This document shows, in pieces, positions 1-7,869 of a stretch of 64,000 nt of DNA. The position numbers were made by a program, and so were the translations under genes. Positions within the stretch are counted from its first letter, which is position 1. Each line of letters starts with the position of its first letter. Origin of the DNA: Streptomyces sp. cf386 (GTDB lineage Bacteria > Actinomycetota > Actinomycetes > Streptomycetales > Streptomycetaceae); the NCBI RefSeq assembly GCF_900103585.1, contig NZ_FNHV01000006.1, positions 62,001-126,000 on the forward strand, in the 5' to 3' direction. The notes beneath the pieces were generated by a model. That model was not told the DNA's origin, searched no databases, and saw only the letters and a program-made list of their open reading frames with translations.

Positions 1-98
1 GCGGTACGGCCGTTCGACAGCAGGTCCCAGAACGCCGGCACCCCGATCCCGCCGGGGGCGACGACGCCTATACCGGTGACCGCCACCCGCCGGGTCAT
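1..98 (-). CDS. whiE-ORFIII: Type II polyketide ketosynthase alpha (spore pigment), N-terminal fragment
   Basis: Only the first 32 or so codons are in the window. They read MTRRVAVTGIGVVAPGGIG, the typical opening of a beta-ketoacyl synthase (KS-alpha), with the protein running off the left edge. KS-alpha condenses malonyl units on an acyl carrier protein to build an aromatic polyketide. The ATG overlaps the stop of the upstream cupin gene as ATGA, so the two are probably translationally coupled. The order SchA/CurD protein, cupin, KS matches whiE ORFI-II-III. The catalytic Cys is outside the window, so activity cannot be judged here. Confidence 0.85.
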   Translation of the reverse strand, partial: MTRRVAVTGIGVVAPGGIGVPAFWDLLSNGRT

Positions 99-559
99 GA
101 GAGAACCCCCGGCCGTTCGGGCTGCCCGCCCTCCCCCTGGACGAGCGGGTACGCCTGGAGGTCGTCGCTGATCTCCGGGGCCTCGGTGTCGACGTGGCCG
201 AGCTTCGGGTTCGGTGCGAGGGGGCTCAGATGGAAGACCATCCGGGCTTCCTCGTCACCGACGTTGCGGAAGCGGTGGCGCATGTCGATGGGGATCATCA
301 GGCCCTGGTCGGAGCGGAGGGAAAACGTTTCTCCATCCAGGTCGACCTCCAGCCTGCCCTCGACGCAGTACACGAACTCCTCGGAGTACGGGTGGTAGTG
401 CTCGCTGATGCGTTCGCCGGGCCGGATGATGGCCAGGCCCATGAACCCGCTGGTAGAGCCCACCGTGACAGGGGTGAGCAGCGTGCGCAGGTCCCCGCCG
501 CGCTTGCGGTTGGGCTCGATGTCTTTGATGTCCACGACGCGCGGGCGCATCTTCTCCAT
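95..559 (-). CDS. whiE-ORFII: Cupin-domain polyketide biosynthesis protein
   Basis: A 154-residue single-domain cupin. The first metal-binding cupin motif is visible as GERISEHYHPYSEEFVYCVEG near residues 48-68, with two His and a Glu spaced as usual. A second motif follows around residues 90-111 (PIDMRHRFRNVGDEEARMVF). Small cupins of this kind sit in whiE-like clusters and are thought to help polyketide cyclisation or tailoring; the exact reaction is not known to me. It lies between the SchA/CurD-type gene (71-bp gap) and the ketosynthase (4-bp ATGA overlap), so it is the second gene of the operon. The start has a preceding A/G-rich stretch on the minus strand. Confidence 0.85.
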   Translation of the reverse strand: MEKMRPRVVDIKDIEPNRKRGGDLRTLLTPVTVGSTSGFMGLAIIRPGERISEHYHPYSEEFVYCVEGRLEVDLDGETFSLRSDQGLMIPIDMRHRFRNVGDEEARMVFHLSPLAPNPKLGHVDTEAPEISDDLQAYPLVQGEGGQPERPGVLS

Positions 560-629
560 GGTCTGTCTCCAGGTCGGTCGATGGGGTGTTGGTCCCTTGG
601 GGCCCGGTCCGCCGGACAGGCCCCGGCGG

Positions 630-1739
630 TCAGGACTGCGCAGCCCTGCGGTCGGTGATCAGGCTCATGTCGCTGTGCGTCAGGAGGCGGGTCGCCTCCC
701 GCTCGCCGGTGAACGGTCCCGCCACGCCGAGTGCGGCACCGTCCAGCAGACGGGCCAGCACGGCGGGCTTCCTCGGGCCATGGATGCCGAGCGCCATGAC
801 CGGGTCGGTCTCCGGATCACCCCGTACGTCGATGAGACGGACGACGATGTCCTCGCGCTGGAAGACGGTGCTGCGGTGCACGGGGCTCGCCGGGTCGGCG
901 GCCGCGGACTCGTCCTGCTTGGAGAGCAGCCGGGCCAGTGCCATGCCACAGCCGGGACGGGCCGGGTAGTACAGGGCGCGGCGCGTGATGTCGTCCGGTT
1001 CCGGGCCCCCGCGTGCCACATGGTGGACGGGCGGCATCGCGGCGCGGGCGAAGAAGGCCCGCGCGGACTCGGGGTCGGACAGATCCCGGTGCTGCTCCAG
1101 ATGCGGGTTGAGGGCCTCCTCGACGGCCCGAACCTCGGGCTGGCGCGAGACATGGCGCAGGGCCGCCATCAGGTCACCCTCCACCTCGACGGTGCGGACG
1201 ACCCGGTTGCCGTGCATGAACAGGGTGGTCCGGCGCAGCCGCGTGGAGTCGTCGACGCGGGCCTGGGGCGGCGCGTATCCGGCAAGGATCTCCGCGACCT
1301 TGGACTCGGAGCCGGGCTTGACGGTGAAGGTCAGGGCATGACGCGTGACCCCGTCGCCGACCCGGACGTCCGCCTGGAGTCCGCCCAGGCCCGGGCGGGC
1401 ACCGCCGGTCTCGCGGACGATGCCGTAGCGCATCGAGCGCAGGTCACGGACGCAGTTCTGCAGGGGCCTGACCGTCTCGAAGTGCTCTTCACTGCTCATC
1501 CAGGCGAGGTACGGCGGGGCGCTCGCCCATTCGCTCGTGATGAGCCACTGGGACGGGTTCTCCAGGGATTGGCACAACTGGTCACCGAGGTGACCGGGGA
1601 CCGACGCGACGCGGTCACGCATCTGCTCGTAGGCGTCGAGGAACTCTTGCTGGGCGCCTTCATGGAGATCGACGAGCAGGGTGACGCGCATCCTGGAGCC
1701 GTCGAACGCCGACTGGGATGTGTAGGGCGAAGTGGTCAT
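630..1739 (-). CDS. whiE-ORFI: SchA/CurD-like spore-pigment cluster protein
   Basis: A 369-residue protein that I recognise as the first gene of whiE/sch/cur clusters. The N-terminal 100 residues look like an antibiotic-biosynthesis-monooxygenase (ABM) fold (MRVTLLVDLHEGAQQEFLDAY, then QWLITSEWAS...YLAWMSS). The rest contains the SchA/CurD-type repeats, with related segments such as VTRHALTFTVKPGSES and DDITRRALYYPARPG. The role in pigment assembly is not established; it may be an oxygenase or a cyclase helper. The ATG at 1739 is preceded by GAAGGAAGGG. It heads a minus-strand operon with the cupin and ketosynthase, and its promoter should lie in 1740-2000. Confidence 0.85.
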   Translation of the reverse strand: MTTSPYTSQSAFDGSRMRVTLLVDLHEGAQQEFLDAYEQMRDRVASVPGHLGDQLCQSLENPSQWLITSEWASAPPYLAWMSSEEHFETVRPLQNCVRDLRSMRYGIVRETGGARPGLGGLQADVRVGDGVTRHALTFTVKPGSESKVAEILAGYAPPQARVDDSTRLRRTTLFMHGNRVVRTVEVEGDLMAALRHVSRQPEVRAVEEALNPHLEQHRDLSDPESARAFFARAAMPPVHHVARGGPEPDDITRRALYYPARPGCGMALARLLSKQDESAAADPASPVHRSTVFQREDIVVRLIDVRGDPETDPVMALGIHGPRKPAVLARLLDGAALGVAGPFTGEREATRLLTHSDMSLITDRRAAQS

Positions 1740-2002
1740 CCGGCAGACCCTTCCTTCGCGGGAGCAAGCGGCGGCCGTCCCTGTTCACCTGCGCGAACGC
1801 GGGTTTCGGCCCTGAGCCTTCATCGTGGGTCAGGCCCAGGGGGTCCGCGAGCCACGGGGGCCAATTGAGGGAACTGGCGGCCGGGCACGCCGGAATGCGG
1901 GTACGCGAACGGCTACTTGACTCACCCTCGGAATGCGTCCACGTACCGAGACGCGGCCGAGGAGCAGACGGAAGTGCCCCTTCGGCAGCCGGAGTTGGGG
2001 AC
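1740..2002 (-). promoter_or_regulatory. Upstream region of the spore-pigment operon
   Basis: About 260 bp with no convincing gene lies between the pigment operon and a terminator for the next minus-strand operon. A short open frame here has no convincing start or codon pattern. The region should contain the developmentally controlled pigment promoter, but I could not identify a confident -35/-10 pair. Confidence 0.4.
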
Positions 2003-2060
2003 GACAACGCGCCGGGGCGGACGTACGAATCCCGTACGTCCGCCCCGGCGCGCCGTTGTC
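2003..2060 (-). terminator. Strong intrinsic hairpin after the thiamine-binding gene
   Basis: A 20-bp perfect inverted repeat (2008-2027 with 2033-2052) around a 5-nt loop AATCC. It is extended by GACAA/TTGTC after a 3-nt bulge. It begins 10 bp after the stop of the minus-strand gene ending at 2071 and separates that operon from the pigment promoter. Confidence 0.85.
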
Positions 2061-2070
2061 CGTTCGGCGT

Positions 2071-2364
2071 CTACTCGGCCAGATGCCGCTCCACGGTCTC
2101 CACCTTGGAGGTGAGACCGTCGCTCACGCCCGGCCTGATGTCCGCCTTGAGCACCAGCGACACCCGCGGCGCGCGCTCCTCCACAGCGGCGACGGCGCGC
2201 TTGACGACGTCCATGACCTCGTCCCAGTCGCCCTCGATGGAGGTGAACATCGCGTCGGTGCGGTTGGGCAGGCCCGACTCGCGGACCACTCGGACGGCGT
2301 CGGCGACGTACTCCCCCACGTCCTCGCCGACACCGAGCGGCGTCACGGAGAAGGCGACGATCAT
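2071..2364 (-). CDS. MTH1187-family thiamine-binding protein
   Basis: A 97-residue protein beginning MIVAFSVTPLGVGEDVGEYV and containing SGLPNRTDAMFTSIEGDWDEVMDVV, the pattern of the MTH1187/YkoF small thiamine-binding family (ferredoxin-like fold, usually a multimer). Such proteins bind thiamine or its pyrimidine part in the cytoplasm and do not catalyse a known reaction. The ATG at 2364 overlaps the upstream TGA (ATGA), so it is coupled to the DUF3817 gene. Reading frames extending further upstream overlap that gene and were rejected. It is followed directly by a strong terminator. Confidence 0.85.
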   Translation of the reverse strand: MIVAFSVTPLGVGEDVGEYVADAVRVVRESGLPNRTDAMFTSIEGDWDEVMDVVKRAVAAVEERAPRVSLVLKADIRPGVSDGLTSKVETVERHLAE

Positions 2365-2705
2365 GCGTTGACGATGCCTTCCTTGCGGGCGCGGGTGGCG
2401 ATCACCGCGTCCTCGGCCTCGCGCTTGAGCTTGCGGTCGGCGAAGAAGCCGCCGGTCGGCAGGACGGAGAGGACGAAGTAGAGCGCGGCGGTCTTCAGGG
2501 ACCACTTGGTGCGGTTCCACGCGTCCGCCCAGAAGACCACGTACAGGATGAAGAGAACGCCGTGGATCATGCCCATCGCGGGCACCGCGTTGAAGTCCGT
2601 GGTCCGCTTCAGCACCGAGCAGACGAGCAGGAGCAGGAACGAGACCGCCTCGGGGGCCGAGACGAGACGGAGGCGGCGGAGGGCGGTGGCGGTCTTGATG
2701 TCCAC
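2361..2705 (-). CDS. DUF3817 small integral membrane protein
   Basis: A 114-residue protein with about three hydrophobic segments: SFLLLLVCSVLK, MGMIHGVLFILYVVFWAD and TAALYFVLSVLPTGGFFAD. The pattern LRLVSAPEAVSFLLLL and the GMIHG...WADAWNRTKW core are characteristic of DUF3817 proteins. The function is unknown. It is the first gene of a two-gene operon with the thiamine-binding protein, sharing an ATGA overlap, so a link to thiamine or metabolite handling at the membrane is possible but unproven. The promoter should lie in the 230 bp before the divergent AIM24 genes. Confidence 0.8.
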   Translation of the reverse strand: MDIKTATALRRLRLVSAPEAVSFLLLLVCSVLKRTTDFNAVPAMGMIHGVLFILYVVFWADAWNRTKWSLKTAALYFVLSVLPTGGFFADRKLKREAEDAVIATRARKEGIVNA

Positions 2706-2917
2706 GGGTCACCTTCGGTGGGGTTCGGTGGGAGAGACGGCGGTCGGCTCGGCTCAGCTTGTGAACGCAAGCACAAACGCTTGTCCATTGTGGCAAACCC
2801 CGGACGCCGGTTCGGCCCCGGGGTCGGGATGGACGCCGGGAGGGATGAACGGCACCTAAGGGGCCCGTCAGGGGTGAAGTCCGCCTTTGGGATCTGTTGG
2901 CGGGACGCCCCGGCGGC

Positions 2918-2923
2918 TACCTT
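2918..2923 (+). promoter_or_regulatory. Possible -10 box (TACCTT) for a leaderless AIM24 transcript
   Basis: TACCTT fits the Streptomyces TAnnnT -10 pattern and lies 6 nt before GTG 2930, two codons ahead of ATG 2936. No good Shine-Dalgarno precedes either start, which is consistent with a leaderless mRNA. Confidence 0.4.
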
Positions 2924-2935
2924 CGCTGCGTGGCG

Positions 2936-3568
2936 ATGTTCCGACTTCAGGGCAGCAAGGTGCTCGCCGTCGACATGACCGGGGACGCCGTGAAGGCGAA
3001 GAACGGCTCGATGGTCGCGTACGACGGACACATGGACTTCAAGAAGATGAGCGGCGGCGGTGAGGGGCTGCGGGGCATGGTGACCCGGCGCCTCACCGGC
3101 GAGCAGATGACGCTGATGGAGGTGAAGGGGCACGGGACGTGCTGGTTCGCTGACCGCGCCTCCGAGATCAACCTCGTCAGCCTCCAGGGCGACAAGCTCT
3201 ACGTCGAGTCGAGCAACCTGCTCGCGACCGACTCGGGGCTGCGCACCGGCACGTCCTTCACGGGCATGCGCGGTGCCTCGCAGGGCAACGGCCTGTTCAC
3301 GACCACCGTCGAGGGGCACGGCCAGGCGGCGATCATGTCGGACGGGCCGGCCGTGGTGCTGCGGGTCAGCGCGCAGTATCCGCTGACCGTCGACCCGGGG
3401 GCGTATGTGGCCCATCAGGGAAACCTCCGACAGTCCTTCCAGTCCGGTGTGACGTTCCGCACACTCATGGGCGAGGGCGGCGGCGAGGCCTTCCAGATCC
3501 GCTTCGAGGGGGACGGGCTGGTGTACGTACAGCCGAGCGAGCGGAACACGATCGCGGGGGACGTGTGA
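2936..3568 (+). CDS. AIM24 family protein (first of three tandem copies)
   Basis: A 210-residue protein starting MFRLQGSKVLAVDMTGDAVKAKNGSM. It is mostly beta structure with Gly-rich turns: FKKMSGGGEGLRGMVTRRLTGEQMTLMEVKGHG, then an ASQGNGLFTTTVEGHGQ repeat and a YVQPSE ending. This is the AIM24/TerD-like jelly-roll family (DUF124), whose bacterial function is unknown. An alternative start is GTG 2930, which would suit a leaderless transcript. It is followed 1 bp later by a second AIM24 gene. The three neighbours share the PLTVDPxAYVAHxG pattern or its relative RVDPQALVGW, so they arose by duplication. Confidence 0.85.
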   Translation: MFRLQGSKVLAVDMTGDAVKAKNGSMVAYDGHMDFKKMSGGGEGLRGMVTRRLTGEQMTLMEVKGHGTCWFADRASEINLVSLQGDKLYVESSNLLATDSGLRTGTSFTGMRGASQGNGLFTTTVEGHGQAAIMSDGPAVVLRVSAQYPLTVDPGAYVAHQGNLRQSFQSGVTFRTLMGEGGGEAFQIRFEGDGLVYVQPSERNTIAGDV

Positions 3569-3569
3569 C

Positions 3570-4220
3570 ATGGGCTTCCGCGAGATCAACTCCAAGATGA
3601 TCGAGGCGACGGTCATGCCCGGTCAGCGGCTGTTCAGCCAGCGCGGCGCGATGCTCGCCTACAAGGGCGAGGTGTCCTTCACCCCCAACACGGCCGGCGG
3701 CCAGGGCGGGATCGTGTCGATGCTCGGGCGCCGGGTGGCGAACGAGGACACCCCGCTGATGACGGTCGAGGGCAGCGGCACCGTGCTCTTCGGGCACGGC
3801 GGCCATCACGTCCAGGTGATCAACCTCTCCGGCGACACCCTGTGCGTCGAGGCCGACCGCCTCCTCGCCTTCGAGGGCACGCTCCAACAGGGCACGATGT
3901 TCCTCGGCTCACAGGGCGGGGTCATGGGCATGGTCCGGGGGCAGGTCAGCGGGCAGGGACTGTTCACGACCACCCTCAAGGGACACGGGGCCGTGGCCGT
4001 CATGGCCCACGGCGGCGTCTTCGAGATCCCCATCACCCCGCAGCGCCCCGTCCACGTCGACCCCCAGGCCTACGTCGCCCACCACGGCGACGTACGCAAC
4101 AAGCTCTCCACCGCGCTGGGCTGGCGGGACATGGTGGGCCGGGGCTCCGGCGAGGCCTTCCAGCTGGAGCTCAGCGGCAGCGGTGCGGTGTACGTCCAGG
4201 CGTCGGAGGAAAAGCTGTGA
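3570..4220 (+). CDS. AIM24 family protein (second of three tandem copies)
   Basis: A 216-residue protein, MGFREINSKMIEATVMPGQRLFSQRGAMLAYKGEVSF. It shares with its upstream neighbour the motifs GQGLFTTTLKGHGAVAVMAHG, RPVHVDPQAYVAHHGDV and GSGEAFQLELSGSGAVYVQASE. The start is 1 bp after the preceding stop, and the end overlaps the next gene (GTGA), so all three are cotranscribed and probably coupled. AIM24 proteins lack recognised catalytic residues; a structural or membrane-associated role is a guess from the family (the yeast namesake is mitochondrial). Confidence 0.85.
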   Translation: MGFREINSKMIEATVMPGQRLFSQRGAMLAYKGEVSFTPNTAGGQGGIVSMLGRRVANEDTPLMTVEGSGTVLFGHGGHHVQVINLSGDTLCVEADRLLAFEGTLQQGTMFLGSQGGVMGMVRGQVSGQGLFTTTLKGHGAVAVMAHGGVFEIPITPQRPVHVDPQAYVAHHGDVRNKLSTALGWRDMVGRGSGEAFQLELSGSGAVYVQASEEKL

Positions 4221-5014
4221 GCCACTACCCGGGTGCGGGTCCCACCGTGTACGACCCCATGACCCTGCCCTCCGACGACAACGTCAACGCCTACACCTTC
4301 TGCGTGGAGCTCAAGGGGAGCCAGTGGTTCCTGCAGAAGGGGAAGATGATCGCCTACTACGGCTCGATGGAGTTCAACGGCGTCGGGCACGGCCGACTCG
4401 ACGGACTTGTCCGTACGTCCTTTCATTCGCCTCTGCACGCGAGCGACTGGGTCGTCGCGGCGGGCTCGGGCAAGATGCTGCTGGCCGACCGGGCCTTCGA
4501 CGTCAATTCGTACGACCTCGAAGACGGCAACCTGACCATTCGCTCGGGCAACCTGCTCGCTTTTCAGCCAAGTCTCGCGCTCAAGCAATCGATCGTGCCG
4601 GGTTTTCTGACCCTCATCGGAACCGGAAAGTTCGTGGCCGCATCTAACGGTCCGGTGGTGTTCATGGAACCCCCGATCCGGGTGGACCCTCAGGCGCTCG
4701 TCGGCTGGGCCGACTGCCCCTCGCCGTGCCACCACTACGACCATGGCTACATGACCGGCGTTATGGGCGGTCTACGTGCACTGACGGGCCTCGGAGGGGC
4801 CTCCGGAGAGGAGCATCAGTTCGAGTTCGTCGGGGCCGGCACGGTGCTGCTCCAGTCGACCGAGACCCTCATGGCCGAGCAGGCCACGGGGGCGGTTCCG
4901 CCGGAACCCGGAGTGCCCGGTTCCGGCGGGTCGCACACAGGCCCTTCACAAGTGGCCGGGTCACCGCGCCTTCCCGGACAGCTGGGGGACCTCCAGCGTC
5001 GCTTCGGGCTGTGA
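4217..5014 (+). CDS. AIM24 family protein (third of three tandem copies)
   Basis: A 265-residue protein starting at GTG 4217, which overlaps the previous stop as GTGA and has GGAGGAAA 5-12 nt upstream. The family core is QWFLQKGKMIAYYGSMEFNGVG, then SNGPVVFMEPPIRVDPQALVGW and GEEHQFEFVGAGTVLLQSTE. Distinct parts are CPSPCHHYDHGYM (two Cys and three His, possibly metal-binding) around residues 170-182, and a Pro/Gly-rich C-terminal tail of about 45 residues. It is the most diverged copy, which suggests a hetero-oligomer of three subunits rather than simple redundancy. Confidence 0.85.
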   Translation: MSHYPGAGPTVYDPMTLPSDDNVNAYTFCVELKGSQWFLQKGKMIAYYGSMEFNGVGHGRLDGLVRTSFHSPLHASDWVVAAGSGKMLLADRAFDVNSYDLEDGNLTIRSGNLLAFQPSLALKQSIVPGFLTLIGTGKFVAASNGPVVFMEPPIRVDPQALVGWADCPSPCHHYDHGYMTGVMGGLRALTGLGGASGEEHQFEFVGAGTVLLQSTETLMAEQATGAVPPEPGVPGSGGSHTGPSQVAGSPRLPGQLGDLQRRFGL

Positions 5015-5114
5015 GCGGTAGTCTGCGGAGTGTGACATCGAACGTGTGAGCACACAGGCTTCACGTAGGCGTGTCACAGAAAACCCTCACTAGTTCGCCT
5101 TTCAACTTCTTAGG

Positions 5115-5120
5115 TAGACT
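5115..5120 (+). promoter_or_regulatory. -10 box (TAGACT) for a leaderless MarR-family transcript
   Basis: TAGACT lies exactly 6 nt before ATG 5127 and no Shine-Dalgarno sequence is present between them. The spacing places the transcription start at or next to the ATG. Confidence 0.55.
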
Positions 5121-5126
5121 TCATTC

Positions 5127-5603
5127 ATGGAGACCGAAACGGCCACGCGCTGGCTGACCGATGCGGAGCAGTGCGCCTGGCGCACCCACCTGGAGGTCAA
5201 CAGGCTGTTGACGTACCAGCTCGAAAAAGACCTGCAGCCGTTCGGCCTGACAATGAACGACTACGAGATCCTGGTGAATCTCTCCGAGTCGGAAGACGTA
5301 CGGATGCGGATGAGCGACCTCGCGTCGGCCACCCTCCAGTCCAAGAGCCGCCTCTCCCACCAGATCACCCGGATGGAGAACGCGAACCTGGTCCGGCGTG
5401 AGAACTGCGAGTCCGACCGCCGCGGGCTCTACGCGGTCCTCACCGACCACGGCATGGAGACGATGAAGAAGGTCGCGCCCCATCATGTGGCGTCTGTGCG
5501 GAGGCACTTCATCGACCTCATGGCCCCCGAGTCCCTGACAGAACTCGACAAGGGCCTCAAGCCGATCGCCGAGCACCTGCGCGGCCAGCGCGGACGCCCG
5601 TAA
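5127..5603 (+). CDS. MarR-family transcriptional regulator
   Basis: A 158-residue winged-helix regulator. The DNA-binding part is ILVNLSESEDVRMRMSDLASATLQSKSRLSHQITRME (residues about 50-90), followed by the wing NLVRRENCESDRRGLYAVLTDHG, the usual MarR pattern with Asp-Arg-Arg. The flanking helices would form the dimer interface. A single Cys (NCESDRR) sits in the wing and could give redox sensitivity. The gene stands alone between the AIM24 genes and the convergent sensor kinase, so its targets are not evident. It appears leaderless (TAGACT 6 nt before ATG), so the start is well fixed. Confidence 0.9.
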   Translation: METETATRWLTDAEQCAWRTHLEVNRLLTYQLEKDLQPFGLTMNDYEILVNLSESEDVRMRMSDLASATLQSKSRLSHQITRMENANLVRRENCESDRRGLYAVLTDHGMETMKKVAPHHVASVRRHFIDLMAPESLTELDKGLKPIAEHLRGQRGRP

Positions 5604-5621
5604 TCCGGGCGGAACCGGCGC

Positions 5622-7055
5622 CTAGCAATCCCGAGGCAGGCGGAGTTCGAACAGGGCTCCGCCCGCCGGTGCCCGGCCCACGGTGAGCGTGCCCCCGTGC
5701 CGTACGGCGACGTCGCGGGCGATGGCCAGGCCCAGCCCGGCGCCGCCGTCGTCGCGGCTGCGGGCCTCGTCCAGCCGGACGAACCGCTCGAAGATCCGCT
5801 CCCGGTCGGCCTCGGCCACCCCGTCCCCGTCGTCGGCGACGGCCACGACGGCCCAGGCGTCCTCCCCGCGGACGGTCACGGAGACCGCCGAACGGGCATG
5901 CCGCTGGGCGTTGTCCAGCAGGTTGGTGAGCACCCGGCCCACCTGCCCCCGCGACCCGGCCACCTCCACGCCCTGCGCCTGAACCGTCACGTTCGCCCGT
6001 CCCTCGGCCTCCCGACGGGCCAGCGCCCCGAGGTCGAACCGCGTGTCACCGGGCCGCTCCCCCGCGTCCAGGCGGGCAAGGAGCAGCAGGTCGGCCGCGA
6101 GACCCTGCAGTCGTACGGTGTCCTCCACGGCACCGTCGAGGTCGAGCAACTCGGGGTGCGCGGCGCCGACTTCCAGCTGGGTGCGCAGGGAGGCGATCGG
6201 GCTGCGCAGCTCGTGGGAGGCGTCGGCGACGAACCGGCGCTGGCGCTCCACCGAGGTCTGCAGGGCGGCCAGCGTCTCGTTGGTGGTCAGGGCGAGCCTG
6301 GCCACCTCGTCGTGCGTGTCCGGCACCGGCACGCGGCGCGCGAGGTCTTCGGACGCCGTGATGGCGGCCATCTCGCTGCGGATGCCCTCGACCGGACGCA
6401 GGGCGCGCCGGGTGACCAGCCAGGTGACGCCGGCGACGACGGCGAGCAGCAGCGGGAAGCCGATCAGCATGACGGTCAGGGCGGTTCTGACGGCGCTCTG
6501 TTCGGCGGAGAGGGGGGCACCCGCGTACACCGTGAGCAGTCCCCGGCCCTCGACCTCGACATGGACGGCGGCGAAGCGGTAGTCGTCGGTCTCGCCGTCG
6601 AGCGTGGCGGTGCCGTTGGTGAAGGTGGTGTGCTCGCTGATCTCGCCCGGTTCGAGGGAGGAGGCCTCGTCCGAGTCGTCGGCGTCGTCGTCGGAGTCGC
6701 CGGAGTCGCCGGAGGTCGCCCCCTGCGACGGCTGCTGCCGCGGCCGCACCACGTCGGTGCCGGTTCCGCTGATCCGCTCCAGGTCCTCACTGGCCGCGAG
6801 CAGCTTGCCCTTCTCGTCGACGATCTGCACGGGTTCGTCGTTGTCCACCGACAGCGACTCGTCCGGCCGCTTGATCGCGACGTCCGTCGCGACGGCCCGT
6901 GCGGTGCGTTCCGCCTCCGTACCGGCCTGCCCGATCAGATTGGACCGCAGCGACAGCAGGACGGCGGTCCCGGCCGCGACCAGCGCCACCGCGACGACGA
7001 GGGTGGCGGCCAGCGTCGCCCGGGACCGGACGGAGCCGAACAGACGGCCGCTCAT
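5622..7055 (-). CDS. Two-component sensor histidine kinase (OmpR-partner type)
   Basis: A 477-residue membrane kinase. TM1 is near residues 13-33 (TLAATLVVAVALVAAGTAVLL) and TM2 near 195-215 (LIGFPLLLAVVAGVTWLVT). An extracytoplasmic sensor of about 160 residues between them contains a very acidic run (GDSGDSDDDADDSDEASS, about 112-130). A HAMP domain follows, then the H-box DASHELRSPIASLRTQLEV (His near 281), the N-box LTNLLDNAQRHA and the G-box GGAGLGLAIARDV. ATG 7055 overlaps the regulator stop (ATGA), so they form one operon. The acidic loop suggests a cation or cationic-peptide signal, which is inference. Confidence 0.92.
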   Translation of the reverse strand: MSGRLFGSVRSRATLAATLVVAVALVAAGTAVLLSLRSNLIGQAGTEAERTARAVATDVAIKRPDESLSVDNDEPVQIVDEKGKLLAASEDLERISGTGTDVVRPRQQPSQGATSGDSGDSDDDADDSDEASSLEPGEISEHTTFTNGTATLDGETDDYRFAAVHVEVEGRGLLTVYAGAPLSAEQSAVRTALTVMLIGFPLLLAVVAGVTWLVTRRALRPVEGIRSEMAAITASEDLARRVPVPDTHDEVARLALTTNETLAALQTSVERQRRFVADASHELRSPIASLRTQLEVGAAHPELLDLDGAVEDTVRLQGLAADLLLLARLDAGERPGDTRFDLGALARREAEGRANVTVQAQGVEVAGSRGQVGRVLTNLLDNAQRHARSAVSVTVRGEDAWAVVAVADDGDGVAEADRERIFERFVRLDEARSRDDGGAGLGLAIARDVAVRHGGTLTVGRAPAGGALFELRLPRDC

Positions 7056-7729
7056 CGCGAGGCCTCCGCTCTCTCCAGCCGGTACCCGGCGCCCCGCACC
7101 GTCCGGATGAGCCCGGCGCGCAACTTGCGCCGCAGGGTGCTGACGTACACCTCGACGATGTTCGGATCGCCCTCGTACGCGAAGTCCCATACGTGCTCCA
7201 GGATCTCGGACTTGGACACCACCTCACCGGCCCGCAGCACGAGTTGCTCCAGGACCGAGAACTCCTTGGCGGTGAGGGTCACTTCGTCGTCGCCGAGGAA
7301 GACCCGGCGGGCGGCCGTGTCCACCTTCAGATCGCCATTGACGTGCACGGGAGAGGCCCCGGCACCCTGACCGCCGCGCCGCAGCAGCGCCTTGACGCGG
7401 GCCACGAGGACGACGTACGAGAACGGCTTGGTGAGGTAGTCGTCGGCGCCCGTGTCCAGCCCCTCTGCCTCGTCGTACTCGCCGTCCTTGGCGGTGAGCA
7501 TCAGGATCGGCACCTCGTGGCCGGCGGCGCGCAGGGCGCCGCAGACCCGGTAGCCGTTCATGCCGGGCAGCATGATGTCGAGGATCACGAGGTCGTACGA
7601 CCCCTCCGAGGCGCGGTAGAGCCCCTCGCGGCCGTCGTGGACGACGTCCACGGCGTATCCCTCGGCGGTCAGACCCTTGGCGAGCGACAGGGCCAGCCGC
7701 TTCTCGTCCTCCACGATCAACAGGCGCAT
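7052..7729 (-). CDS. OmpR/PhoB-family response regulator
   Basis: A 225-residue regulator. The receiver domain has the acidic pair in IVEDE, phosphoacceptor Asp 51 in DLVILDIMLPGMNG, and the KPF lysine in DDYLTKPFSYVVL. The C-terminal winged helix contains LTAKEFSVLEQLVLRAGEVVSKSEILEHVW and ends NIVEVYVSTLRRKLR...TVRGAGYRL, the PhoB type. It is cotranscribed with the kinase that follows it. It is divergent from the PepSY gene, and the 140-bp spacer holds helical-turn direct repeats that are a likely binding site for this protein. Confidence 0.93.
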   Translation of the reverse strand: MRLLIVEDEKRLALSLAKGLTAEGYAVDVVHDGREGLYRASEGSYDLVILDIMLPGMNGYRVCGALRAAGHEVPILMLTAKDGEYDEAEGLDTGADDYLTKPFSYVVLVARVKALLRRGGQGAGASPVHVNGDLKVDTAARRVFLGDDEVTLTAKEFSVLEQLVLRAGEVVSKSEILEHVWDFAYEGDPNIVEVYVSTLRRKLRAGLIRTVRGAGYRLERAEASR

Positions 7730-7762
7730 GCGTAAAGGTTCGCAAAGCGAAGCTGAAGATCT

Positions 7763-7790
7763 CTTCAGGGGGCTTCAGGTTCCCCTCAGC
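7763..7790. promoter_or_regulatory. Three direct repeats, candidate response-regulator operator
   Basis: CTTCAGG occurs at 7763-7769 and 7773-7779, and CCTCAGC at 7784-7790, spaced 10 and 11 bp (one DNA turn). That is how tandem OmpR-family dimers bind. The array lies between the divergent regulator and PepSY genes and could control both. Confidence 0.55.
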
Positions 7791-7869
7791 GTCGGTTCGG
7801 CAGATTGGTTCCCGTCGAAACGAAGAGACACGAAACGACGCGAAGTCAAATGACTCGGGAGGAACCGGA

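Noticed and set aside
1660..2007. 115-codon minus-strand frame upstream of the spore-pigment ORFI
   Set aside because: It overlaps the ORFI start and the likely promoter, and shows no family or ribosome site.
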